From: Chara braunii | Taxonomy: Eukaryota; Streptophyta; Charophyceae; Charales; Characeae | Assembly (NCBI GenBank): GCA_003427395.1 | Contig: BFEA01000021.1 | Location: 2,880,865-2,901,434 of the forward strand | Reading direction: 5' to 3' | Length of the DNA stretch: 20,570 nucleotides | Part shown: in pieces, positions 1 to 7,825 of the stretch | Numbering within the stretch: the first letter of the stretch is position 1 | Layout of the letters: the number at the start of each line of letters is the position of its first letter | The notes under the pieces: generated by a model | Databases searched by the model: none | Seen by the model: the letters and a program-made list of their open reading frames with translations, nothing else | Told to the model about the DNA's origin: nothing | Position numbers and translations under genes: made by a program

Positions 1-21
1 GGGGGGGGGGGGGGGGGGGGG
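1..21. other. Poly-G run at the window edge
   Basis: Twenty-one consecutive G open the window. A homopolymer exactly at the edge, with adapter sequence at the other edge, suggests a contig end or gap border rather than a functional element. A genuine G-tract cannot be excluded from sequence alone. Confidence 0.6.
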
Positions 22-533
22 AGGAGTAGAGATGGAAATTAGAAGAGCAGGTACATGTGACAGGGTGCCAAATTCAGTCGAGAAAGTCCTAGAGCAAGTC
101 CGCCATCAGACTTCTTTCCAGCATCCTGTGGACCACAGTCTCCATCTGCGCTCCTTATTATTCAGAAGACACAAGCGCAGTCTTCATAGTGGCCAGATTC
201 TTGTTTTGTGAGCAGTAATGGGGCACTGGTGGGGCCTGGCACTACTGTCTTCCCCTGAATATAACACATGCGTTGTAAACGAATACAATGCATAGGTTGC
301 TTTCTATTCGAACAGCCCTTATATTCGAATACAATGCATATGCGTTCTATTCGAATCAAAGATTTGTTTTCCTTCGAAAGACGGTAGTTATTGTCCCTTA
401 CCGGTGGCACCCAGAGTGTCTTTGGATTTGTTACGCTTATTCCCAGAAATACAAAATCATTTTGAAATTTTTGAACACCTTCGTGGGTTTCATGTGACTC
501 TAGTCACTTCAGCTAAAACCCAAAATGAGACTT
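22..533. other. Non-coding flank with short dispersed repeats
   Basis: No convincing gene is seen; open frames are short and lack recognisable domains. At about 262-355 there are repeated pieces around TATTCGAA and ACAATGCAT, partly as inverted copies. At 374-417 lies a segment (ACGGTAGTTAT, then CCCTTA, then ACCCAGAGT) that recurs diverged at about 3292-3335, so this stretch belongs to a dispersed repeat family also present beside the tandem array at 2853-3290. Confidence 0.5.
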
Positions 534-789
534 CCATTTTGCTGTGTATCTTTTTAACGCAGTATGGGGGAATTAAACTCCCGTTGAATCCCGTTAAACT
601 CCAAAAAACCCCGTTGAATTCGCGTTAAACGCGAAAATGGGCCGCTCCCGCGCTTTTCGGAAAAACGGAATTGGTCCGTGGGGTCCGGAACACGTCGTCC
701 TAGGCAAAAAAAACAAAACAAAAAAAATCCCCCCATCCCCTGAAGCACCTCCCATCCGTCCCCACATCCCCCAACCCCCAACGCCCCAG

Positions 790-1100
790 TTATGTGTGTG
801 TAGGTGTGCTGTGTGTGCGCGTATCTGTGTATGTGTGTGCCTGCCGTGAGAGTGTGTCTGTGCATGAATATGAATGTATGCGCGTGTGTTTGTGTATGTG
901 TGCGTTTGTAAGTGTGTGTGTGTGTGTGTCTGTGCTTGTAGTGTGTGTTTGTAAGTGTTGTGTGTGTATGTATATGTGTGTGTATGTATATGTGTGTGCT
1001 TGTGTATGTGTGTGTTTCTAAGTGTGTGTACGTATGTGTGTGTTTGTGAGTGTGTGTGTGTGTAAGTGTAAGTGTGTCTGTGCCTGCGCGTGAGAGTGTG
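790..1100. repeat. Imperfect (TG)n microsatellite tract
   Basis: About 300 bases of interrupted TG repeats, with TATG and TTTG interruptions, inside copy 1 of the TIR element. The long Cys/Val or His/Thr open frames across it are consequences of the repeat, not genes. Confidence 0.9.
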
Positions 1101-1301
1101 TCTCGCCTTACAACCTCGTTCCCCAACACACAGATTCCACTTGCACCCAAGGACCACCCTGCGCCACACCCAGCTTACAGCAGCGCAGCTCGGCTATGGC
1201 TGCCTGCTCCTTCCTGCTCGCACGTGAGCGCGTGAGCGGCACGAACTACAGCGCGGCAGCGCTTACGCAGCATGCAGCCAGCACCCGAATGCCCAATGTG
1301 G

Positions 1302-1336
1302 AGGCAGGCCCTTCGCTATATCGAAGTGGCCTGCCT
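1302..1336. repeat. Short hairpin in the G+C-rich core of copy 1
   Basis: Arms AGGCAGGCC (1302-1310) and GGCCTGCCT (1328-1336) are perfect reverse complements, with further TTCG/CGAA pairing inside. No function is assigned; the surrounding region is rich in GGCC-containing words. Confidence 0.5.
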
Positions 1337-1863
1337 GTGTTCAGTCCCAGGAAGCTTCCAGTAGGCCCCGGTAGCCTGATGCACAGCACGAACGAGAACA
1401 GGCCTTGGGCCTGAGGTGGTTGCATGCCCCCAACTGCCTTTGGCCTGTGTTTGGCCCAGTACCCGTATCCAGCCCAGGGCCTGCTTTCCATACATTCACA
1501 CAGACGGCCCAGGACCTGGCTTCCCTCAACCGACTGACGCCAGACTCATGCAACCTGCTACAGGCCCAATTTCGTGTGTGTGTGTGTCTTTTTTTTGCTT
1601 TTTTTAATTTGCTTTTTATGGTTTTGCTTTTTTTTTAAATACACGAAGTTCCAAAAAAATAAAATAAAAAATAAATTGTTGTACATCTTTGAAAGATCGA
1701 CAACCCTATATTTTTTATTTGTTTTTTTTTGTTTTCGCTTTAGCCCTTAAAAAATCTGTGTGAAACCCAAAACAAAAACACTCATTTCATTTTCGTTTTT
1801 GTTTTTTCATTGTGTGATTATGTTTTTGATTTTTTAAAAATAGAAATAAAAATAAAAATACGA

Positions 1864-1917
1864 GGTTGTAGTCCTCAACAAAACCTACAACCCCCTTTTT
1901 TTTTTTTTTTTTTTTTT
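1864..1917. repeat. Hairpin followed by C5 and T22
   Basis: GGTTGTAG (1864-1871) pairs with CTACAACC (1885-1892) over a 13-base loop, and the stem runs into CCCCC and 22 T (1896-1917). The tract ends 146 bases before the element's right end. The same arrangement lies at 16518-16568 in the second TIR element. Confidence 0.7.
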
Positions 1918-2071
1918 GGATAATTTTTAGCCCCGGAAAAAAATCATCCCGGACCCCGTTAATTCCCGTCCAACTCGCGTTTGAATGGGAGTTTAACGCG
2001 AATTCAACGCGCGTTGAATTGTTCAACGCGAAACCCGCGTTAAATCCAATTTCGGATACACAGCCATTTTG

Positions 2072-2852
2072 TGGAGCATTTTTTTACAGAAAGAAGTTTA
2101 CCCATATGTCAAATCAAGTCATTAGAGATCAAAAACGTAGATTGCTCGTAGCGTTCCGTCTCGAACGCATAAACACTCCCAGACGGGCCAACACTGCGTG
2201 CCTCCTGGATGTTTCCACCGGGCCAGCGGCACGGGTTGCGTGCCCCCCGTGATCACCAATTTGTCTTGTCAGTTCTGTCTCTCAGACGGACTTTGCGACA
2301 GTGCTGCACACAAGATGATCTCCTGTATGTAATATGTATTCGTCTTTTTCACTGGCAAAATGAAAATGTTGTCCGAACGCACCCAGGGATTTTCTTCTTC
2401 TGACCTGTGAAGGCAGTCTTGCTGACAACACTCGAATGTGTTAGTCGGAGATCTCACTCTGCAGAATCGCCCATGATAAGCACTTGTCTTCTGGCTGCTA
2501 GTGTGGTCACATACGCACTAGGACGACAAATATTAGACTTGGGTGTGACAGTTTGCTTTTCTTTTTCTGACTGTTGGCGGGGACACATACGCATTCATGG
2601 GGCAAGCGCTTGTCTTTTGTGACAGGTAGCAAAATCTGGCAAGACACGAGCGATCGCCACACTCAGCGACATTTGTGACCACACTACCGTCTTCCGCCGA
2701 ACACCATACCACACGGTTATTATAGCTGTATCCAGACTGAAGTTGCTGCAAGATATACCGCTACAAATCGGGGGAAGACATGTTCTTTTGTTTCGCCCAT
2801 GACAACTTGTCCCGTCCGCTTTCTTCGGAGACGACTCTGCAAGTGTGACAAC
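2072..2852. other. No recognised gene; one segment of a dispersed repeat
   Basis: Frames here are short and unrecognised. Around 2635-2745 the sequence resembles 19985-20090: near-identical TTATAGCTGTAT..AGACTGAA preceded by similar CACTACC.TCTTCC.CCGA. The two places therefore hold copies of one diverged dispersed repeat. CACATACGCA also recurs at about 2508 and 2583. Nothing else can be supported. Confidence 0.45.
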
Positions 2853-3290
2853 GGGTCTATGCGTTGTATCCAAACAGCCCTACATAACTGCCAGTGGGTC
2901 TATGCGTTGTATTCAAAGTTCAAACAGCCCTACATTAAACCACCAGTACTTGGGCGACGCCTTAGCGTTAGCGCTACGCGATTTCCGCGGCCGGCGGGCC
3001 GTCGATAAATCGAATCGACAGCCCGCGCTGCTTCGAGATTTGGGCGGCCGGCGCGGCGCGGCGCGCAGTGCCCAAGTACTGGTGGTTTAACTGACAACCA
3101 ATGGTTCTATGCGTTGTATTCAAACAGCCCTACATAACTGCCAACGGGTCTACGCGTTGTATTCAAAGTGCCGTACATAACTCTGCCAATGGGCCTATTT
3201 GTGGATTCGAAGTTCGAACGGCCCTGCATAACTGCCAACAGGTCTACGCGTTGCATTCAAACAGCCCTGCATAACAGCCCTACGAAGACG
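2853..3290. repeat. Irregular tandem repeat, about 43-45 bp unit, about 6 copies
   Basis: Units read approximately GGTCTATGCGTTGTATTCAA, then ACAGCCCTACATAACTGCCA. Copies start near 2855, 2897, 3103, 3147, 3190 and 3240, with small indels and increasing divergence to the right. The second unit is interrupted by the 148-bp MITE at 2939-3086. Short open frames here repeat a peptide pattern (CIQTALHN) because of the repeat. Confidence 0.75.
2939..3086. mobile_element. 148-bp MITE with 17-bp perfect TIRs and TTAA flanks
   Basis: ACCACCAGTACTTGGGC at 2939-2955 is the exact reverse complement of 3070-3086. TTAA stands on both sides (2935-2938, 3087-3090). The core is extremely G+C-rich, with GGCCGGCG blocks and an ATCGAATCGAC-type inverted repeat. 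The element sits inside a tandem-repeat unit, and sister units lacking it show the empty-site context TACATAACTG. TTAA duplications are known for piggyBac and Kolobok; a TA or three-base duplication with longer TIRs cannot be excluded. No coding capacity is seen. Confidence 0.85.
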
Positions 3291-3528
3291 GTAGTTATGG
3301 TCCCTTATTGTCCCGTACTGGTACCCAGAGTTATTGTTTCTATTCGAACAGCCCGACATAACACTGTACTGCTCTACATAACACCACCCTTTAAAAAAAA
3401 AAATAGTAATAAAAAAAATGCTGGCCTACACAATGTTTTTTTTTTTTGTTTGCTCTCTACACAATGTTGCATTCCATGTCTGTTGCTTGTTTAAATGGAG
3501 ACTTTTTGCTCGTTGGCCCTTAGACTTT
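3291..3528. other. Repeat-derived, A/T-homopolymer-rich spacer
   Basis: It contains the second copy of the dispersed segment also at 374-417, then A-rich and T-rich tracts around 3392-3448 and two copies of CTACACAATGTT (about 3424 and 3459). No gene is seen. Confidence 0.5.
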
Positions 3529-3778
3529 GATCAACGGTCATTCGGGTTGGCAGAGAGTTTGCAGTGTGCCAGTAGAAGTGGAAAGGAGAAGAAAAATGCA
3601 ATGGAGTTTGGTGGCCCCTATGCGGGGGAAAAGACTCTCTGCCAAGCCGAATGACCATTGAATGATCTGTTTGTTTTCTCTTTTTTTTTGTGTGTGAGGG
3701 GGGAGGCGTGCGGCTTGGGGGCTCAGAAAAGAGGAAGGAAGAGTCTCTTCCAAGCCGAATGACCATTGATCAAATATC
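3529..3778. repeat. Three-copy inverted/direct repeat around GGTCATTCGG
   Basis: The segment at 3529-3558 is an imperfect reverse complement of 3634-3667 (shared core GGTCATTCGG.TTGGCAGAGAGT) across a ~75-base spacer. A third copy, direct to the second, lies at about 3742-3778 (CCAAGCCGAATGACCATTGA). The first two could be the ends of a ~140-bp foldback or MITE-like element. No convincing target duplication was found, so the class is open. Purine-rich CTCAGAAAAG.GGAAGG repeats flank the third copy. Confidence 0.55.
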
Positions 3779-3858
3779 TGGGGGAGGGGGAGGGGGGCCT
3801 CAGAAAAGGGGAAGGTAGTGGGGACCTTTGGAACAAAGGGCTGAATCACTCGAGAGTC

Positions 3859-3914
3859 GAGATCGTGACGACAAGGCCATTCCACTGAGATCGTGACAAC
3901 GAAGCCATTCTACT
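3859..3914. repeat. 28-bp tandem duplication
   Basis: Two adjacent 28-base units begin at 3859 and 3887, each GAGATCGTGAC.ACAA followed by GGCCATTCCACT or AGCCATTCTACT. The few mismatches point to an old local duplication. Confidence 0.75.
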
Positions 3915-4084
3915 GCTTACAAGACTTCTCTGGAGAACTGTGGAGATGTAGATCCATCATCTATCAATTTTCTATTCAATCTTGCTAAAATTAGAATTTA
4001 GAACTAAATATGTGAGGTGAGAGAAAATATATATAGCTGTCCCCGGATGAGACGAAAACTCTAAAAAACTTGAAAAAAGGGAAA

Positions 4085-4124
4085 AACAAACAAACAAACA
4101 AACAAACAAACAAACAAACAAAAA
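4085..4124. repeat. (CAAA)n microsatellite
   Basis: About nine uninterrupted CAAA units within an A-rich context. Open frames across it on the minus strand (repeated LFVCLFVC) are repeat artefacts. Confidence 0.95.
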
Positions 4125-4396
4125 AGAACGACGCGGTTGTAGTGGGCCTCGCTCCAAGTTTCCAGAGTAACTCCTCGCTCCACTTACTATAGTACTCTGG
4201 CACTCGTGACAACACCCTTCCGTCGAGAGCTGTCAGAAAGCGCTCGCTCTCGAAGGGGGACAGTCTCAATTTGTATACAGTTCACAGCCTGCAACACTCA
4301 GGTTTTCTAGCGTCCTCCGTCCTACCCCCGCTCCGTCCTCTTTTTCCGCGAGTGTGCCTCCTTCCCCAACCATCAGAACGAGCTGGCACTGCCATC

Positions 4397-4512
4397 TAGC
4401 GCTGTAGAAGGGCTAAGAAATTCTTATGTAAAAAATAAAGCCCTTCTACAGTTCATACCCTTCTTATGTAGCGCTGTAGAAGGGCTAAGAAATTTCTTAG
4501 CGCTAAGAAATT
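4397..4512. repeat. Palindrome cluster around CTGTAGAAGGGCT
   Basis: CTGTAGAAGGGCT occurs at 4402-4414 and 4474-4486, with an exact inverted copy at 4439-4451. TTCTTATGTA occurs twice between them. The cluster ends in a perfect 22-bp palindrome at 4491-4512 centred on TTAGCGCTAA. This could be the remnant of a small TIR or foldback element; no flanking duplication is evident. Confidence 0.65.
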
Positions 4513-5222
4513 CGCGAGTGTTTCTATTGTTGTCGAGTGTGGAGTAAGTGGAGTGATGCTTCTTTTTCCAAGAGTTCTAGTCCTCTGACAGCTCTACTCA
4601 TAATAATAACTATCATTTAAAAAATAAAGGGTATGCTAACAAAACTTAACACAGCGAATACGTTTAATTTGACAAACCAACAGGTATCTGAGAAATGAAC
4701 TTTGAATTTTGAAAAAAAAAAGAAAAAAGAAGGAACTTTCCAAGCTATCGACGAACAACGATAGTCAATGGGAACCTGATGAGCAGCAGCCACAAATGAC
4801 CAAAAGGGTGCCTAAGCTGTGGCTGTGACTATCCGTCAGACCGGGACACAAATTCTGTCTGCTTGACGCCGACTACGACGTAATTACTTAGAGATTTAGA
4901 AAATGAAAACATAAATGAAAACATAATTATATGTTTTCATCTGTTCCAATCAAACAGTTGTGGCTGTATCAGAGTGAAAATGGAGTTATGCAAGGCTCAA
5001 CACCATCAGATCACAGCCGCACATCAACTGACGTTGACAGGAAATTAAATAAAAGTGATAATTCTGAAGAGAAAAAAAAAAAGAAGAAACAGTGGCATTA
5101 GTTTTGAGATCAGTATTAAAAAAATAAAAATAAAAAAACCTTCAACGATCAATTATGTGGAGAGGGCATACCCTTTTATTTAAGGATATTCACCGGACAT
5201 TGCAATGCCGATCACACCCTCA
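4513..5222. other. Intergenic spacer, no gene recognised
   Basis: A+T-rich, with no supported open frame. It includes a near-perfect palindrome at 4915-4940 (ATGAAAACATA, ATTA, TATGTTTTCAT) preceded by a direct copy of ATGAAAACATAA. The right end is the presumed 3' flank of the minus-strand transporter gene. Confidence 0.5.
5175..5180 (-). terminator. Candidate poly(A) signal of the transporter gene
   Basis: TTTATT on the plus strand reads AATAAA on the minus strand, about 190 bases beyond the stop codon of the transporter gene. Plant near-upstream elements are degenerate, so this is only a candidate. Confidence 0.3.
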
Positions 5223-5281
5223 AATCAATCAATCAATCAATCAATCAATCTATCAATCTATCAACCAACCAACCAGCCAAC

Positions 5282-5335
<54 letters not shown>

Positions 5336-5375
5336 GCTAATTGATTGATTAATCAGTCAACCACTCAATCAATCA
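5223..5375. repeat. (CAAT)n microsatellite reaching the gene's stop codon
   Basis: Long CAAT arrays with CAAC and CTAT variants fill 5223-5335, followed by an inverted GATT stretch (5341-5353) and a last CAAT group that overlaps the TGA stop of the transporter gene. The adjacent CAAT and GATT parts could fold into a hairpin in the transcript's 3' untranslated region. Confidence 0.9.
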
Positions 5376-7345
5376 TCTTTGGAGAGCACGGCTTCATCGG
5401 AATCAGGACTTGATGGGTGACTATTTACAAGTGAGATAGCAACAAGTGTGGTTGCAGCTCCAATCAACTGTACTTCAGAGAGTACTTCTCCGAGAAACAA
5501 ATACCCGAAGAGTGTAGCGAACATAGGCGTCAGAAATGTGAGTGAGCTCAGCTTTGTTAAGCTGCCTCTGTTTGCATTGTAGAAAAAGACCCCATAACTG
5601 ACAGCACTTCCAAAAATAGATGCATACAGGAGGCCTGCAATGTCGCCAGCGGTAAGGTCTGCGACATAGCCACCACCACTGAGCACTGGTTCCTGATTAT
5701 ACAATGACAGCAACAGCAAAGGAGCACCCCCAAGAATCATGTGCCACCCTGTCGCCATAATCGAGTCGTTGTATTTGCAAACCCATCTTACCATCACTGT
5801 TCCCACCGCCATGCTCTGCGCCGCCAGAAGCATCCAAAACTCTCCAGCATCCCACAGGCTTCTTCCTTGGGTACCAATTTCTGCTGCCGGGCCTTGGGCA
5901 ACAACACCAGCCACTGCATCAGATAAGGCGCCTGCCATTCCAGTCCCAATTCCCGGTACCGAGGACGCTACCGGCGACGTAACGCTGCTTTTGAAAAAGC
6001 CAAGCAGCACATCCAATGGCACCTCTATCAGGCATAACCCAAGGACCCCAAGCAGCAAGCCTAACACCCCAAGAGGGCCCAAAGATTCCCCGAAGAACAA
6101 AGTCGCAAGGACTGCAACCGTTAACGGCTGCGAGTCAATTATGACGCTTCCAAGCCCAGCACTTGTTCGCTGCAAGCCTTCTGCTAAGAAACCTTGAAAG
6201 AGAGTGCCATCCACAAGAGCAAACAGAATGATCGTCGTCCAGGCCAATGCACCTGCTGGCATCCTCCGCTTCTGCCACACGCCAAATCCAACTACCAGCA
6301 TGCCTGCTGGAATCAGCCTCACACTGGCAAGAAACAAAGGCCCAACCTTTGGAAGAATCTGCTTCATGACCACCATAGATGTACCCCAGAAAAAGAATGG
6401 AGATATCAAAAGCAGGGCCTCTCCTATACTCTGCGCAAGCGACTGGCCGTTAAACGTGCTTGCTGCAGTGCTCTTACCTGCTGCCATCATCGCAGGGGAT
6501 CGCTTAGCTGTGACAACACTGCCATCCTCTTTCACAAGAACACATTCCACGTCGCCGCTGCCTGTCTCTACACACTGCAGGTCAGATGGAAGCTCAGGTG
6601 GTGCCTCAGTTGTCATTGTCGTTGTGGGGAACGGACCGTCAGCATCCACCGTGTCTGCCGGTGGAGAGGATGGAGGTGGCCGATCGCCAGAGGTAATCTC
6701 GGCAGTGACAACAGCGAGGTGTCCCCACTTGCGGACAGTGGATACTGATGATGACCAGCCTGGCATGGTTCTGAGACAATGGCTTACAATTGACAGCGAG
6801 GAGCTTCTTCCTCCTGTCTCGGCATGCCTATCGCGATGAGGAGCAACCGAACAAACTGTGTCCACTTCCCGCCTGCATATCGACACATCATCCCGCACAC
6901 AGTGCTGATGATGTCGGGAATCAAGCCAAACATTGGTGCAAAACTTGCTGGACTTGCGATCTGCCCGGTCCGCCGGTTTCACACTGTGCCTCACTCTGTT
7001 TACTACATGCATGGACATACATTTGCGATATATGTCCCTCTTCTGGCCATTCTTGGTTAGAGAGTTCTGCGAAGAGTCACTGTGATTCTTCGCCAAGTGG
7101 CTTGGACTGATTGTCGAATTGCAAATTTTGCAACAGGTTGGCGAGTGCTGCGCCGCTGCTGCAGACTTGGCCACACGGGACTTCAAGGAACCACTGTCAG
7201 TGGTGACATAACCAATACAGCATGCAGAAGAAGGCCGACACTGTTTCTCCACACGAACAGATGTCTCCTGAGGACCGACTTGTCTGGTAGCGCCAGCCTG
7301 AATGGATAGCGATGACCCACAGCGGGCCACACAACTGTTGGCCAT
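5369..7345 (-). CDS. Plastid-type EamA (drug/metabolite) transporter, WAT1-related
   Basis: The 658-residue frame carries two EamA domains of the drug/metabolite transporter superfamily, at about residues 308-442 and 500-642, with roughly ten hydrophobic helices. The motifs PFFFWGTSMVVMKQILP, GLQRTSAGLGSVIIDSQPL, LLAAQSMAVGTVMVRW and LTKLSSLTFLTPMFA closely match my recollection of the Arabidopsis At3g02690 family, annotated as chloroplast WAT1-related. Membrane efflux or exchange of small metabolites is inferred; the substrate is unknown. The region before about residue 255 is unconserved, rich in Ser, Arg, Cys and His, and much longer than in relatives of about 420 residues. Met194 (codon 6766-6764, A at -3) would give 465 residues with a transit-peptide-like start. 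An in-frame TGA just upstream of 7345 makes 7345 the furthest start without splicing. The ~50-residue linker between domains is also long. The stop lies in the CAAT microsatellite. Confidence 0.9.
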   Translation of the reverse strand: MANSCVARCGSSLSIQAGATRQVGPQETSVRVEKQCRPSSACCIGYVTTDSGSLKSRVAKSAAAAQHSPTCCKICNSTISPSHLAKNHSDSSQNSLTKNGQKRDIYRKCMSMHVVNRVRHSVKPADRADRKSSKFCTNVWLDSRHHQHCVRDDVSICRREVDTVCSVAPHRDRHAETGGRSSSLSIVSHCLRTMPGWSSSVSTVRKWGHLAVVTAEITSGDRPPPSSPPADTVDADGPFPTTTMTTEAPPELPSDLQCVETGSGDVECVLVKEDGSVVTAKRSPAMMAAGKSTAASTFNGQSLAQSIGEALLLISPFFFWGTSMVVMKQILPKVGPLFLASVRLIPAGMLVVGFGVWQKRRMPAGALAWTTIILFALVDGTLFQGFLAEGLQRTSAGLGSVIIDSQPLTVAVLATLFFGESLGPLGVLGLLLGVLGLCLIEVPLDVLLGFFKSSVTSPVASSVPGIGTGMAGALSDAVAGVVAQGPAAEIGTQGRSLWDAGEFWMLLAAQSMAVGTVMVRWVCKYNDSIMATGWHMILGGAPLLLLSLYNQEPVLSGGGYVADLTAGDIAGLLYASIFGSAVSYGVFFYNANRGSLTKLSSLTFLTPMFATLFGYLFLGEVLSEVQLIGAATTLVAISLVNSHPSSPDSDEAVLSKDD

Positions 7346-7388
7346 TGGGAATCACCACCTTCCACGTGGAGAGATGCCGGCTGCGATC

Positions 7389-7556
7389 CTGCAATCAGAA
7401 ATCAGGAGGGCTGTGAGAAGAAAACAAAGGAAAGCAGTCCTTCAAGACATCCACTGAAGTGGGTTGTCGCCTGGCTGGCTAGATTGTGTTGTTGCTCAGT
7501 TCACTATATGTGCAGTTGCTCCGAACAAGATGCATGAGCCGACGCTTACACGTTAC
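7389..7556 (-). other. Possible 5'-untranslated intron of the transporter gene
   Basis: On the minus strand 7557/7556 reads CCAG|GTAACG, a good donor. At 7390-7389 the strand reads ATTGCAG|GATC after a long pyrimidine-rich run (TTTCCTTTGTTTTCTTCTCA), a strong acceptor; a second AG lies about 22 bases earlier in the same tract. The predicted 168-base intron would lie 43 bases upstream of the ATG at 7345. This is read from splice consensus only, with no transcript evidence. Confidence 0.4.
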
Positions 7557-7643
7557 CTGGAAAAAAACGTTGACTATGCGGTTCTTGAATCGTCAACACA
7601 GGGGAGAGATGGAATGTAAGTTACGTAACCCAGTGGAAGATTG

Positions 7644-7810
7644 AAACAAACACGGCCTGGCCTGACGATCCAGCAAAATGATAATATGACAGAGATATGA
7701 ACTCGCCCACTAGAAGGGAGGGATCCAAACCAACACGGACTGGCCTGACTGTCCAGCAAAATGATAATGTGAGAGAGATCTAAACTCACCCACTCAGCAG
7801 GGAGGGGTCC
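7644..7810. repeat. 83/84-bp tandem duplication beside the 5' LTR
   Basis: Two adjacent copies start at 7644 and 7727, both reading AAAC.AACACGG.CTGGCCTGAC and then CCAGCAAAATGATAAT. They end 15 bases before the LTR start. ACCAACACGGACTG in the second copy resembles ACCAAACACGGACTG at the start of the LTR. They lie in the 5' flank of the transporter gene. Confidence 0.75.
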
Positions 7811-7825
7811 ATGGATTCCATGAAT

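Larger units (their letters stand above)
542..2063. mobile_element. 1522-bp non-autonomous TIR transposon, copy 1
   Basis: The element begins CTGTGTATC and ends with its reverse complement, and CCATTTTG is duplicated on both sides. Subterminal inverted repeats include a perfect 19-bp pair at 612-630 and 1991-2009, within a region where variants of CGTTGAAT and CGTTAAAC recur several times, as transposase-binding arrays often do. Inside are an A-rich stretch (about 705-727), an imperfect GT tract, a G+C-rich middle and a T-rich right part with a hairpin followed by 22 T. No transposase is recognised, so it looks non-autonomous. An 8-bp duplication is typical of hAT and also occurs in P, Merlin and Mutator-like superfamilies. 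The first bases do not match the usual hAT terminus well, so the superfamily is left open. Confidence 0.78.
534..2071. repeat. 8-bp target-site duplication pair CCATTTTG
   Basis: CCATTTTG occurs at 534-541 and again at 2064-2071, immediately outside the matching element termini CTGTGTATC (542) and GATACACAG (ending 2063). Direct 8-bp flanks plus inverted ends are the signature of cut-and-paste DNA transposition. Confidence 0.8.

Noticed and set aside
554-1169. Long minus-strand open frames rich in His and Thr
   Set aside because: They translate the TG/CA microsatellite; several frames are open at once and no domain is present.
2853-3290. CRISPR-like array
   Set aside because: Units are contiguous and diverged without unique spacers, and the genome is eukaryotic.
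5739-6839. Plus-strand open frames of 152-211 residues
   Set aside because: Antisense shadows of the conserved minus-strand transporter gene.
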